Assembly (NCBI RefSeq): GCF_002368095.1
Contig: NZ_AP018227.1
Coordinates: forward strand, 7,332,123 to 7,396,122
Direction of reading: 5' to 3'
Source of the DNA: Calothrix parasitica NIES-267
GTDB taxonomy: Bacteria; Cyanobacteriota; Cyanobacteriia; Cyanobacteriales; Nostocaceae
Length of the DNA: 64,000 nt
Shown: positions 1 to 7,626 of the stretch, piece by piece
Numbering within the stretch: position 1 is the first letter of the stretch
How the letters are laid out: each line of letters starts with the position of its first letter
Position numbers and translations under genes: made by a program
Notes under the pieces: generated by a model
Databases searched by the model: none
The model's input: only the letters and a program-made list of their open reading frames with translations
Told to the model about the DNA's origin: nothing

Positions 1-1
1 T

Positions 2-511
2 TTAGTAAAGTCCATGAAATCATACTCTCATTTAGACCGTGGCGCTCAACAGTGGGTAGATATTCATCAAGGTTTAGAAGATACGATAAAATTATTTTCT
101 TTTAAACTCAAACACGGAGTTGAAATTCAGCGTTGCTATGGAGAAAATTTACCACAAATCCTTGCTTACGGTAGCGAATTAAATCAAGTTTGGACAAATT
201 TGATAGATAATGCCATTGATGGGATGGAAGAAAAAGGAATTTTAGAAATAAAAACATCTCATTTTGAAAACTATTTAAAAGTCGAAATCACCGATAACGG
301 AACGGGAATTCCCGATGAAGTACAATCGCGTATATTTGAACCATTTTTTACAACAAAAGGAGTAGGAAAAGGCTCTGGGCTGGGATTAGATGCAGTTAGA
401 AGAATAGTAGAAAATCGTCATAAAGGAGTGATAAGTTTAGAATCAAAACCTGGGAAAACAACTTTTAAAATTTGTTTACCAATAGCGGGTTGCCAAATAG
501 GTAGTGAGTAA
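2..511 (+). CDS. Sensor histidine kinase, C-terminal part (partial at window edge)
   Basis: This is the end of a two-component sensor histidine kinase, which autophosphorylates on a histidine and passes the phosphate to a response regulator. Only the ATP-binding HATPase_c domain is inside the window; the reading frame is open from base 2, so the sensory and phospho-acceptor parts lie upstream. The N box (ELNQVWTNLIDNAIDGM), G1 box (DNGTGIP), F box (FEPFFTTK) and G2 box (GSGLGL) are all present, so the catalytic domain looks functional. The stop codon falls inside a TAATAAG-type tandem repeat that begins about eight bases earlier, so the last residues (SE) are written by repeat DNA. Input signal and partner regulator are not visible. 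Confidence 0.9.
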   Translation, partial: LVKSMKSYSHLDRGAQQWVDIHQGLEDTIKLFSFKLKHGVEIQRCYGENLPQILAYGSELNQVWTNLIDNAIDGMEEKGILEIKTSHFENYLKVEITDNGTGIPDEVQSRIFEPFFTTKGVGKGSGLGLDAVRRIVENRHKGVISLESKPGKTTFKICLPIAGCQIGSE

Positions 512-594
512 TAAGTAATAAGTAATAAGTAATAAGTAATAAGTAATAAGTAATGAGTAATGAGTAATAAGTAATGAGTAATGAGTAATGAGTA
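503..594. repeat. Short tandem heptanucleotide repeat (TAATAAG/TAATGAG)
   Basis: About 13 copies of a 7-base unit, TAATAAG alternating with TAATGAG, run from the last codons of the histidine kinase into the spacer. This is the classic STRR type of heterocystous cyanobacteria. No coding role is seen. Confidence 0.9.
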
Positions 595-612
595 AGAATT
601 TATTCCCTTACT

Positions 613-684
613 CACTCTCCTTGTCCCCTTGTCCCCTTATTTCCCTCTTCCCCCTCTTCCCCCTCTTCCCCCTCTTCCCCCTCT
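613..684. repeat. C/T-rich tandem repeats upstream of the MFS gene
   Basis: Two tandem units follow each other: CTTGTCCC-like and then about four copies of a 9-base unit CCCTCTTCC. They end 8 bases before the MFS start codon and leave no recognisable Shine-Dalgarno sequence. Confidence 0.8.
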
Positions 685-692
685 AATCAATA

Positions 693-1829
693 ATGGCAAT
701 CCTAATTTCTTTTTACTCATTCATAGCAATAGGTATAGCTGAGGGGGGTTTGGGTGTTCTCATTCCTTCAATTATTGAAACCTATAATTTAACTTCAGCG
801 AATATCACCTTAATTTTTCTTAGCCAAGCTACGGGTTATATTTTTGCAGCTTTATCTAGCAGTATTTTAAGTAGCCGTATGGGATTGGCAAAGACGTTAT
901 TAATAGCATCTACAAGTTTGACATTTGCTTTAATAATTTATGCTTCTAGCCCTTATTGGTGGCTGATGGTTGCTGCTGGTAGTTTCCTAGGTTTGGGAAT
1001 TGGTTTGATTGATGCGGGAATTAACAGCTATATTGCTAACCGAAATCAAGCTGATTTGATGGGATGGCTGCACGGTTTTTATGGGATTGGTGCATTATTG
1101 GGGCCTGCTGTAGCTACAACATCTCTAGCGCTAGGGTTATTTTGGCGCAGTGTTTATCTGGTGTTTGCTGGAGTTGTGGGATTATTGATAATTGGGATGT
1201 TATGGGTAGTGATATCTGACTACAAACCTTTAACTAAGAGAATTAAAAAGTCGGATACAACAGCTTCGGCTAATTTAGGTCAAGCTTTAAAAACACCTAC
1301 AGTTTTGTTAGCTGGTTTATTATTAGCGGTTTACGTCGGAACAGAAGCATCCGTAGGAAACTGGGCTTATAGCGTTCAACATATTAGCAGAGAAACACCA
1401 ACCTTAATAGCAGGATACAGCGTTAGTGCTTACTGGTTGGGATTAACTTTGGGAAGATTTATTAGCGGAAGATTTGTGAAAATTTGGGGTGCAAATCGCA
1501 CTTTAAATTACAGTTTAATATTATTAAGTTTGAGTTTGATTGCTTGGTGGTTATTGCCGAATCAATTAATAAGTTTACCTTTGATTGGTATAGCTCTCGC
1601 TCCGATATTTCCCTTAACAATTTGGCTGACACCGCAACGAATTCCGAGTGCAATTGTACCGGCAGCTATTGGTTTTATTACTAGTGTGGCGAGTTTAGGA
1701 GCAGCAATGATTCCTTCAATAGCAGGGTATTTTGCTTCTATATTTGGGTTGGAGATAATTCCGGTTTTGATAATTCCTTTGGCTGGAGTGATGTTGGTTT
1801 TGCATTGGGGGATGGTGAGGAGTTGTTGA
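693..1829 (+). CDS. Major facilitator superfamily transporter
   Basis: The 378-residue protein is almost wholly hydrophobic, with about 12 predicted membrane helices and a more polar central loop near residues 175-200 (DYKPLTKRIKKSDTT). This is the usual two-halves MFS layout of a secondary transporter in the inner membrane. The segment SSRMGLAKTLLIAS after the second helix fits the MFS loop 2-3 region. Conserved small residues and the LGLGIGLIDAGINSYIANR stretch resemble the fucose/sugar-type MFS subgroup, but the substrate cannot be read from sequence. The ATG at 693 is chosen because an N-terminal helix begins there. A degraded copy of part of this gene lies at 2721-2788. Confidence 0.85.
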   Translation: MAILISFYSFIAIGIAEGGLGVLIPSIIETYNLTSANITLIFLSQATGYIFAALSSSILSSRMGLAKTLLIASTSLTFALIIYASSPYWWLMVAAGSFLGLGIGLIDAGINSYIANRNQADLMGWLHGFYGIGALLGPAVATTSLALGLFWRSVYLVFAGVVGLLIIGMLWVVISDYKPLTKRIKKSDTTASANLGQALKTPTVLLAGLLLAVYVGTEASVGNWAYSVQHISRETPTLIAGYSVSAYWLGLTLGRFISGRFVKIWGANRTLNYSLILLSLSLIAWWLLPNQLISLPLIGIALAPIFPLTIWLTPQRIPSAIVPAAIGFITSVASLGAAMIPSIAGYFASIFGLEIIPVLIIPLAGVMLVLHWGMVRSC

Positions 1830-1883
1830 TAAATCTTTATCTTAAATTGTGAATTGCTTTACTCAGAAAATTTGGTAATTATT

Positions 1884-2336
1884 TTATCCAATGGATTGCC
1901 AATCCGACGCTGTAACAAATCGAGACAAATGAGCCACATTCGTTGTTGCCACAATTACTTCTGTTTTCTCATCACAAAGAAGACGGGCTTGAGCAGAAAG
2001 AATTACATCCCCATCTAATGCTTTAGCATCAGCGGTAGGTTGTCCCATTTTCCTCGCTTCTGCCCACAATTGAGCCGCCAGAAGCATAGTATCAGTTTGA
2101 ATCGGGATATATTCGAGGGTTTGTTTCAAATTGTCGAGCCGACGCAAACTTCGCAACAATCCTGCACGAAGAAGTTCACGACGGACTTCGTAATCTGAAA
2201 TTTCCGGAATAGCAAACCTTTCTCCACGTCGTAAGAGGGATTTCAGCCAAAGTTGACAATCGAGAGGAGTACCCGTAGCTTTCGGATTCGTGACCATTCC
2301 CAGGGGACCAGAATCGAGTAAAATCAAACGATTCAT
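1884..2336 (-). CDS. PIN-domain protein (VapC-like toxin candidate)
   Basis: The 150-residue protein has the PIN ribonuclease pattern: an N-terminal acidic residue after a beta strand (LILLDSGPLG), a central glutamate (ISDYEVRREL), and an acidic cluster near residue 107 (DGDVILSAQA), then VIVATTNVAHLSRF near the C terminus. PIN proteins are Mg-dependent RNases, usually the toxin of VapBC pairs. The start overlaps the stop of the upstream 100-residue gene by ATGA, so the two are translationally coupled like a toxin-antitoxin pair. It differs from short VapCs in the middle, so solitary PIN nuclease function is possible. Confidence 0.75.
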   Translation of the reverse strand: MNRLILLDSGPLGMVTNPKATGTPLDCQLWLKSLLRRGERFAIPEISDYEVRRELLRAGLLRSLRRLDNLKQTLEYIPIQTDTMLLAAQLWAEARKMGQPTADAKALDGDVILSAQARLLCDEKTEVIVATTNVAHLSRFVTASDWQSIG

Positions 2337-2635
2337 GGGAATAAAGGGCGATTAGATAACCTATCTTCATCCAAAGCAGTTTTCAAAAAATCCCAAGCTT
2401 GCTGATGTTCCGAAGCATCTTCAGTGTCATCCAACCAGGAATCCAAAAGGTTAATCGCTGCTTGATTTTTCTGCGCTTGCTCGGCATCAATAACGGGTGA
2501 AGCGGTTGATGGAATATTTTCTCTAAACTGGCGTAAAGTATCTAGTAAATCTGACCAATACTCTCTAGGAGTAGCTTCAATTTCATGAAGCAGCACTTCA
2601 AGAGTAGTTGGAGGTGAGTTAGACTGGTTTGTCAT
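2333..2635 (-). CDS. Small acidic protein, probable partner/antitoxin of the PIN protein
   Basis: A 100-residue, acidic, helix-rich protein (TTLEVLLHEIEATPREYWSDLLDTLRQF near the N terminus, LDSWLDDTEDASEHQQAWDF near the C terminus). It lies immediately upstream of, and overlaps by 4 bases, the PIN gene, which is the usual position of an antitoxin. No ribbon-helix-helix, AbrB or HTH DNA-binding motif is obvious, so the antitoxin role is inferred from position only. Similar short proteins upstream of PIN genes occur in cyanobacteria. Confidence 0.65.
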   Translation of the reverse strand: MTNQSNSPPTTLEVLLHEIEATPREYWSDLLDTLRQFRENIPSTASPVIDAEQAQKNQAAINLLDSWLDDTEDASEHQQAWDFLKTALDEDRLSNRPLFP

Positions 2636-2720
2636 ATTCAGTGAAGATTGCTGTTAAAGATTGCATTTCAATTTTAACTTAGCAAGCCATTTGATATAAC
2701 AATTGAGAAAGATTAATCAA

Positions 2721-2788
2721 TTTAATATTATTAGTTTAGAGTTTAATAGATTGGTGGTTATTACCAAATCAGTTAATAAGTTTACCTT
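2721..2788 (+). pseudogene. Degraded fragment resembling the MFS transporter gene
   Basis: These 68 bases align without gaps to 1514-1581 inside the MFS gene; by hand count 59 of 68 positions agree. The matching part encodes the helix around LSLIAWWLLPNQLISLP. No open frame surrounds it. It looks like the relic of a second copy or of a partial duplication. Confidence 0.7.
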
Positions 2789-2854
2789 AAATATGCTCTC
2801 CAGGCACGCTACGCTAACATGGACTAATAGTACATACAGTACCTAAAATATTTT

Positions 2855-4642
2855 TTATTCTAAATAGTTTTTGGCTACTATGTTAAAACTGACTTTATTT
2901 AATTCAATGTAGCCGTTTAAATATTCTGGTTCTACTTTACTCATATGTTGTGAATCGTCGTCTGTGGGTAGCCAAAAACTACTTTTGATGTTTAATTTAT
3001 TGAATTTATCCTCAGTATATATGTGCTGCTGTAATAGGTTTTCGTATTTAAATTGCTTATCGATATCTCTTGATTTGATCTCTTCACATTTGTTCCTATC
3101 GGAATAGTCATAAATTGGCTTATATTTAATATCAATTATATTTAAATAAGTAATTGCTTTTACAAAGTTTTCAAATAACTGAATGAGATTGTAATTAAAA
3201 CTATAAGCATCTCTAAATAAAGATACTTTAAAGACATCACCTTCTAGATTATTACAAAAAATATCAAACTTCTCTTTGGTGTAAATACCATATTCTATAG
3301 CTACATAAAAAACATGATTAAAGGTGTACATTAAGGATAAGACTTCATGGTTTAAAGTTTCCGCATCTATTATCCAAAAGGAATAAAAAACATCGGAAAG
3401 TCTATCATTAATTGTTAAATAGCCATGTTGATTAGCGGGAGTAATGTATAGTTTTTGCAGTTCATAGAAAGTATGATTCTTTTTTTGTTGATTAGCATAG
3501 ACAATTTTTAAAGGTTTTTTATGAAAATATGCATTTGTACAACGAAAAGCGGTTTCATAATGGTAGTCATTCCAACTTAGTCTGCGTAAATGATAATTAC
3601 TTGTTATCTCTACCTGCTGAATATTATATAAATTGTCAAGTATGACGGCATCTGGTCTTAAATTTTTCAACGAATTGTTAACATTTAATAGTTTCGGTTC
3701 GTTTTCAATTCTCGTTATTACATCTGATGATAAGTTATTACTATCTATATATAAAAGGCGAGAAGGATGAATACTTTTAGCTAAATATGTCAAACACATT
3801 GATTCCCAAACATCGTAAAAATTCTTGGTACCCCATATTTCTCCTTCACTTTGCTGTGATAATTCACCATATACAAATAATTCAATGGCGTTGTGAAAAT
3901 CCCAGTAATCTGCATCTTTAATAGGTGTTTTGTGTTCAATTATTTCTAAAATGTCTTTAATAATTTCTACTGTTTCAATACAATATTCTTCTTTGAATAA
4001 ACCGCTTTTAGCACTAAGGTATCTATTGGCAAATCCTTCTGCTAATAATTGTATTTCAGATGTTATATCTTCTCCTAATTGCTGCTTGACTTCACTTAAT
4101 ATGTAACAATACATTCCTACGATATCAGTTGATTGATGTTCAACTTGCAACCTTGGCATATCCATTGTGTCAATGTATGCAGCACCATTAGGTAAGTACT
4201 TAGCCCTATCAAGATATTGATGGATTTGGGAATAATCTACTTCTTCACTTTCTCCCAAACGATATGCTAATGACATTATTTTGGGTTCGTCATAAGCATC
4301 AAGTATTTTTCCAACTACATCTAATTTGGAGTAAAGCAGTATTTCGTCATTATCGCTTTGGGGTATTACAACTTTCTGTACGCTATCATTGCTTTGAATT
4401 ACTCCATCTCTATCTTTTACTAGCTGGTTTTCTAAGTTACCTTTTTCGATGCAAATTTGTTTGTAGCGTTGCAATATCTTATATAGCATAAAGTAAATAT
4501 CGCGCTTGCTATCATATGTATTAAAAGTTTCAGCATTGAAGCCTTTAGGTAGGTAAAGCTGCAATTTATCATTATTCTTCTGAATCCCTACAAAGGAATA
4601 TTTTTCAGGAACAATTGGTTGTAACTCTTGAAAATTTAACAT
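2855..4642 (-). CDS. McrC-like partner protein with possible PD-(D/E)XK nuclease core
   Basis: The 595-residue soluble protein sits directly downstream of an McrB-type AAA+ gene (18 bases between them) in the place of mcrC. Near residues 320-350 it has LRPDAVILD followed by QQVEITS, which can be read as the D...ExT/K part of a PD-(D/E)XK fold as found in McrC and LlaJI-type subunits; the usual lysine is replaced. WESMCLTYLAK earlier matches the helix commonly seen before such cores. The N-terminal ~250 residues match nothing I recognise. In McrBC systems this subunit cuts DNA when the GTPase translocates. Function here is inferred from context and a weak motif. Confidence 0.55.
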   Translation of the reverse strand: MLNFQELQPIVPEKYSFVGIQKNNDKLQLYLPKGFNAETFNTYDSKRDIYFMLYKILQRYKQICIEKGNLENQLVKDRDGVIQSNDSVQKVVIPQSDNDEILLYSKLDVVGKILDAYDEPKIMSLAYRLGESEEVDYSQIHQYLDRAKYLPNGAAYIDTMDMPRLQVEHQSTDIVGMYCYILSEVKQQLGEDITSEIQLLAEGFANRYLSAKSGLFKEEYCIETVEIIKDILEIIEHKTPIKDADYWDFHNAIELFVYGELSQQSEGEIWGTKNFYDVWESMCLTYLAKSIHPSRLLYIDSNNLSSDVITRIENEPKLLNVNNSLKNLRPDAVILDNLYNIQQVEITSNYHLRRLSWNDYHYETAFRCTNAYFHKKPLKIVYANQQKKNHTFYELQKLYITPANQHGYLTINDRLSDVFYSFWIIDAETLNHEVLSLMYTFNHVFYVAIEYGIYTKEKFDIFCNNLEGDVFKVSLFRDAYSFNYNLIQLFENFVKAITYLNIIDIKYKPIYDYSDRNKCEEIKSRDIDKQFKYENLLQQHIYTEDKFNKLNIKSSFWLPTDDDSQHMSKVEPEYLNGYIELNKVSFNIVAKNYLE

Positions 4643-4660
4643 TATAAGCCTGTAAGAGAG

Positions 4661-5836
4661 TCATGAAAAAGTTCTTTTTATTCTTGATTTATGAGTTGTC
4701 TGTTCTTGAATTTTTATGTCAGGAACGCTATCATGCCAGTATTTAAGAAGTTCTTCTGTATATTTTAAAAAATCAGCATAAGTAATAAGTTTAACGTTAT
4801 TTTTATTCAGCTTATCTTCGATTAGTTTTATTAAAGGCTTTTTATCTCTCCGAAATACGCTATCCCATAAATAGAACATTAATTTATCGCGTACTTGTTG
4901 AAAAGTTATTACACAACGATATGGAAATCGTTCAGGATTATCGTCCCATATTTTTTCAGGAATAATAAACCACCATCCAATTTGCTTATCCTCAATTTTT
5001 TTGATTGAATGATGACACGATTTAATAAACTCATTTACTCCTATTATTACCAGATACCATCTAATTATTTGACCTTCAGGTATCGATAATTCAATTTGCA
5101 TAACTTCTTCAGGTACTTGTCGCACAGCTATGTCATCTATAGAAGGTGCTTCTATATATTCCCAATCCCAACGACGTTTAAATGCTGCATCTAAATAATA
5201 AATGGACTCATCTGAAGTATTTATAGTACAAACTATTGATAAATTAGGTGGAATATAAATCTTTCTCTGACTTAAGGAATCTTTAATAATAGAATATGAG
5301 TTAGGCTTTCGTTTATTTGGCAAATCTTTAAGAAACCTCTCGAATGAAGTATCATCCACTGAGATATTTCCTCTATAGTTAATACCGGCTGTATAATCCA
5401 TAGAATTCAATAAACCTACCATCTCCATATCAGAGATATTTATTCCATAAGTAGAACATCCGTCATTATTCCTGTCTAATAGTTGAAAAACACTACCAAA
5501 TATTGCAGTAGCATTACCTCGATTCAACTCATCAATTACAAGTAGATAATTCTGCTCTCTCTTGTCAAAAATGCTGCGATAAGCTTTCCCTAGTATTTGT
5601 AAAAAATGTCCAGGATAGTATTTGTAACTAATTAAATTACCAGAAGTCAACGGTAATAATTTACCCATAAAATCGGAATATTTATATTCAGGATGAAATA
5701 CTGTTTTAACAACATTAGAATGCAATTTATCTGCACTTATCCCTAATTCATTCTCAGCTATTTCATTTACTTTATAGCTTTTCCCCGTACCTGGAGAACC
5801 AAATAATATCTTTTGTATCGGACGTATCGAACTCAT
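4661..5836 (-). CDS. McrB-type AAA+ NTPase
   Basis: The 391-residue protein is an AAA+ motor of the McrB/dynein-related clade: Walker A GSPGTGKS at residues 13-20, Walker B LLVIDELNRGN near residue 97, the INTSDES sensor close to the McrB GTP-binding MNTAD motif near residue 203, and KRRWDWEYIEA after it. The frame is open further upstream to 6040, but the ATG at 5836 is chosen because homology begins there and the extension runs through a GC-rich interspersed repeat. Starting here the protein has no N-terminal DNA-recognition domain, unlike E. coli McrB. It forms an operon with the McrC-like gene; restriction of modified or foreign DNA is the likely role. Confidence 0.8.
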   Translation of the reverse strand: MSSIRPIQKILFGSPGTGKSYKVNEIAENELGISADKLHSNVVKTVFHPEYKYSDFMGKLLPLTSGNLISYKYYPGHFLQILGKAYRSIFDKREQNYLLVIDELNRGNATAIFGSVFQLLDRNNDGCSTYGINISDMEMVGLLNSMDYTAGINYRGNISVDDTSFERFLKDLPNKRKPNSYSIIKDSLSQRKIYIPPNLSIVCTINTSDESIYYLDAAFKRRWDWEYIEAPSIDDIAVRQVPEEVMQIELSIPEGQIIRWYLVIIGVNEFIKSCHHSIKKIEDKQIGWWFIIPEKIWDDNPERFPYRCVITFQQVRDKLMFYLWDSVFRRDKKPLIKLIEDKLNKNNVKLITYADFLKYTEELLKYWHDSVPDIKIQEQTTHKSRIKRTFS

Positions 5837-5907
5837 GCACCACCTGTAATTAGACCATTCACGATTGTATTCGATTAAAAATGTATTCGGTACTACAAGA
5901 CAATTAA

Positions 5908-5957
5908 CCCGCGTTCGGCGAAGCTGCGGCTCAGGCGGGTTTCGCTGGTGTAGCCGC
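5908..5957. repeat. GC-rich interspersed repeat between divergent genes
   Basis: A conspicuously GC-rich block (CGCGTTCGGCGAAGCTGCGG and onward to GTAGCCGCG) stands out in AT-rich surroundings. Similar blocks are dispersed through Calothrix/Rivularia-type genomes. It lies in the 202-base spacer between mcrB-like and AAA-nuclease genes, where their promoters must be. Confidence 0.6.
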
Positions 5958-6038
5958 GTTTTCAATCGCCAGTACTTTAAATTAATCCCCCCCCAAAATC
6001 GTCTAAACTCAAAGTGTCCGCTAACTGCAAACACCCCC

Positions 6039-7598
6039 ATGTCTCGCTGGTTTAATATTGCTGGCCCCTGTCAAAAAGATATCCACTATATGCTTTCTCC
6101 AACAATACGATTACCGGATTTGGAGGAGTTAATCCAACAGCGCAATTATTTTGTGATTTACGCACCTCGACAAACTGGTAAAACAACAGCAATGCTAGCC
6201 CTAGCACAACAACTTACCGCAACCGGACGTTATGCAGCAGCGATGGTATCGGTGGAAGTGGGAAGTGCTTTTAATAATGATGTGAGTGCGGCAGAATTGG
6301 CAATTTTGGGAACTTGGTACGATACAATATCGATTCGGTTAGCTGATGAATTACAGCCACCCATTCTTAATCAATCGCAGAAAGAACAACCAGGACGCAG
6401 AATTCGGACTTTTTTACAAGCTTGGGCACAGGTTTCTCCTCGACCTTTGGTAATATTTATTGACGAGATTGATTCTCTAGAAAATGATGCTTTGATTTCG
6501 GTTTTACGACAATTACGGGATGGTTTTCCCAATCGTCCGAAGAATTTTCCCTCTTCGGTAGGATTAATTGGTTTAAGAGATGTCCGCGATTATAAGGTTG
6601 CATCCGGTGGGAGTCAGAGATTAAATACAGCTAGTCCTTTTAATATCAAAGTTAGTTCAATTACTCTAAGAAACTTCAACGCTGAGGAAGTAGCCGAGTT
6701 ATACCAACAACATACAGAAGATACAGGACAAATTTTTACATCAGAAGCAAGCGCAGCTGCTTTTGATTTAACTCAAGGACAACCTTGGTTAGTTAATGCA
6801 TTAGCTAAAGAAGTTGTGGAAAAACTGGTTAAAGATAGAAGTATTTCTATTACCAAAGAGCATATTTTAAAAGCGAAAGAAATAATAATTGCTCGTCAAG
6901 ATACTCATCTCGATAGTTTGGCTGAAAAGCTGCGAGAACAACGAGTAAAAAATATTATTGAACCAATTTTAGCGGGACAAACTTTAGGCGATACCCCTAA
7001 CGATGACCGTCAATATTTAATTGATTTAGGATTATTGCGACGCGACCCTGCGGGGGGACTTGTGATTGCAAATCCGATTTATCGCGAAGTTATTCCCCGT
7101 GCTTTGGTGCAAGGAACCCAAGATACTTTACCGCACATTAGTCCGAGTTGGTTAACTCTTGAAGGGGAATTAAATACAGATGCTTTGCTCGAAGCTTTTA
7201 TTAAGTTCTGGAGACAGCATGGAAAACCTTTACTAAGTAGCGCAGCTTATCACGAAATTGCACGGCATTTAGTATTAATGGCTTTTTTGCATCGGGTTGT
7301 GAATGGTGGTGGTACTTTAGAACGGGAATATGCAATCGGTAGTGACCGAATGGATTTATGTTTGAGATATGGTTCTACTACTCTTGGTATTGAATTAAAA
7401 GTATGGAGGGAAAAGAAGCGCGACCCCCAAGCCGAAGGAATCGAACAATTAGAATCATATTTAGCACGTTTGGGATTATTGAGCGGTTGGTTGCTCGTGT
7501 TTGACCGACGTAAAAATGCATTACCAATTGAAGAACGTTTATCAACCAAGGTTGTAACTACTGAAAATCAACGCGCTATTACTGTAATTCGAGCATAA
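6039..7598 (+). CDS. AAA-like ATPase fused to a C-terminal PD-(D/E)XK-type nuclease domain
   Basis: The 519-residue protein starts at the ATG at 6039 (MSRWFNIAGPC), where similarity to the AAA-like domain family begins. Walker A is APRQTGKTT at about residues 42-50 and Walker B is LVIFIDEID near residue 136. The segment PFNIKVSSITLRNFNAEEV and a winged-helix-like region follow. The C terminus has RMDLCL (about 436) and GIELKVWR (about 449), a D...ExK arrangement of PD-(D/E)XK nucleases. Such ATPase-nuclease proteins are abundant in cyanobacteria and probably act on nucleic acid in conflict or mobile-element biology. It is divergent from the McrBC-like pair. The natural substrate is unknown. 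Confidence 0.75.
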   Translation: MSRWFNIAGPCQKDIHYMLSPTIRLPDLEELIQQRNYFVIYAPRQTGKTTAMLALAQQLTATGRYAAAMVSVEVGSAFNNDVSAAELAILGTWYDTISIRLADELQPPILNQSQKEQPGRRIRTFLQAWAQVSPRPLVIFIDEIDSLENDALISVLRQLRDGFPNRPKNFPSSVGLIGLRDVRDYKVASGGSQRLNTASPFNIKVSSITLRNFNAEEVAELYQQHTEDTGQIFTSEASAAAFDLTQGQPWLVNALAKEVVEKLVKDRSISITKEHILKAKEIIIARQDTHLDSLAEKLREQRVKNIIEPILAGQTLGDTPNDDRQYLIDLGLLRRDPAGGLVIANPIYREVIPRALVQGTQDTLPHISPSWLTLEGELNTDALLEAFIKFWRQHGKPLLSSAAYHEIARHLVLMAFLHRVVNGGGTLEREYAIGSDRMDLCLRYGSTTLGIELKVWREKKRDPQAEGIEQLESYLARLGLLSGWLLVFDRRKNALPIEERLSTKVVTTENQRAITVIRA

Positions 7599-7626
7599 AT
7601 ATACAATTAACGTTAATTGATAATTA

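Noticed and set aside
505-600. Possible CRISPR array in repeat tracts (also at 21893-22153)
   Set aside because: Units are 7 bases long and contiguous, with no unique spacers and no cas genes nearby.
418-615. 65-codon minus-strand frame at the end of the histidine kinase
   Set aside because: It is a translation of the heptad repeat (repeating LLITHY) and has no independent support.
5837-6040. N-terminal extension of the McrB-like gene up to 6040
   Set aside because: The added 68 residues are encoded by a GC-rich interspersed repeat and overlap the start of the divergent gene; AAA+ homology begins at 5836.
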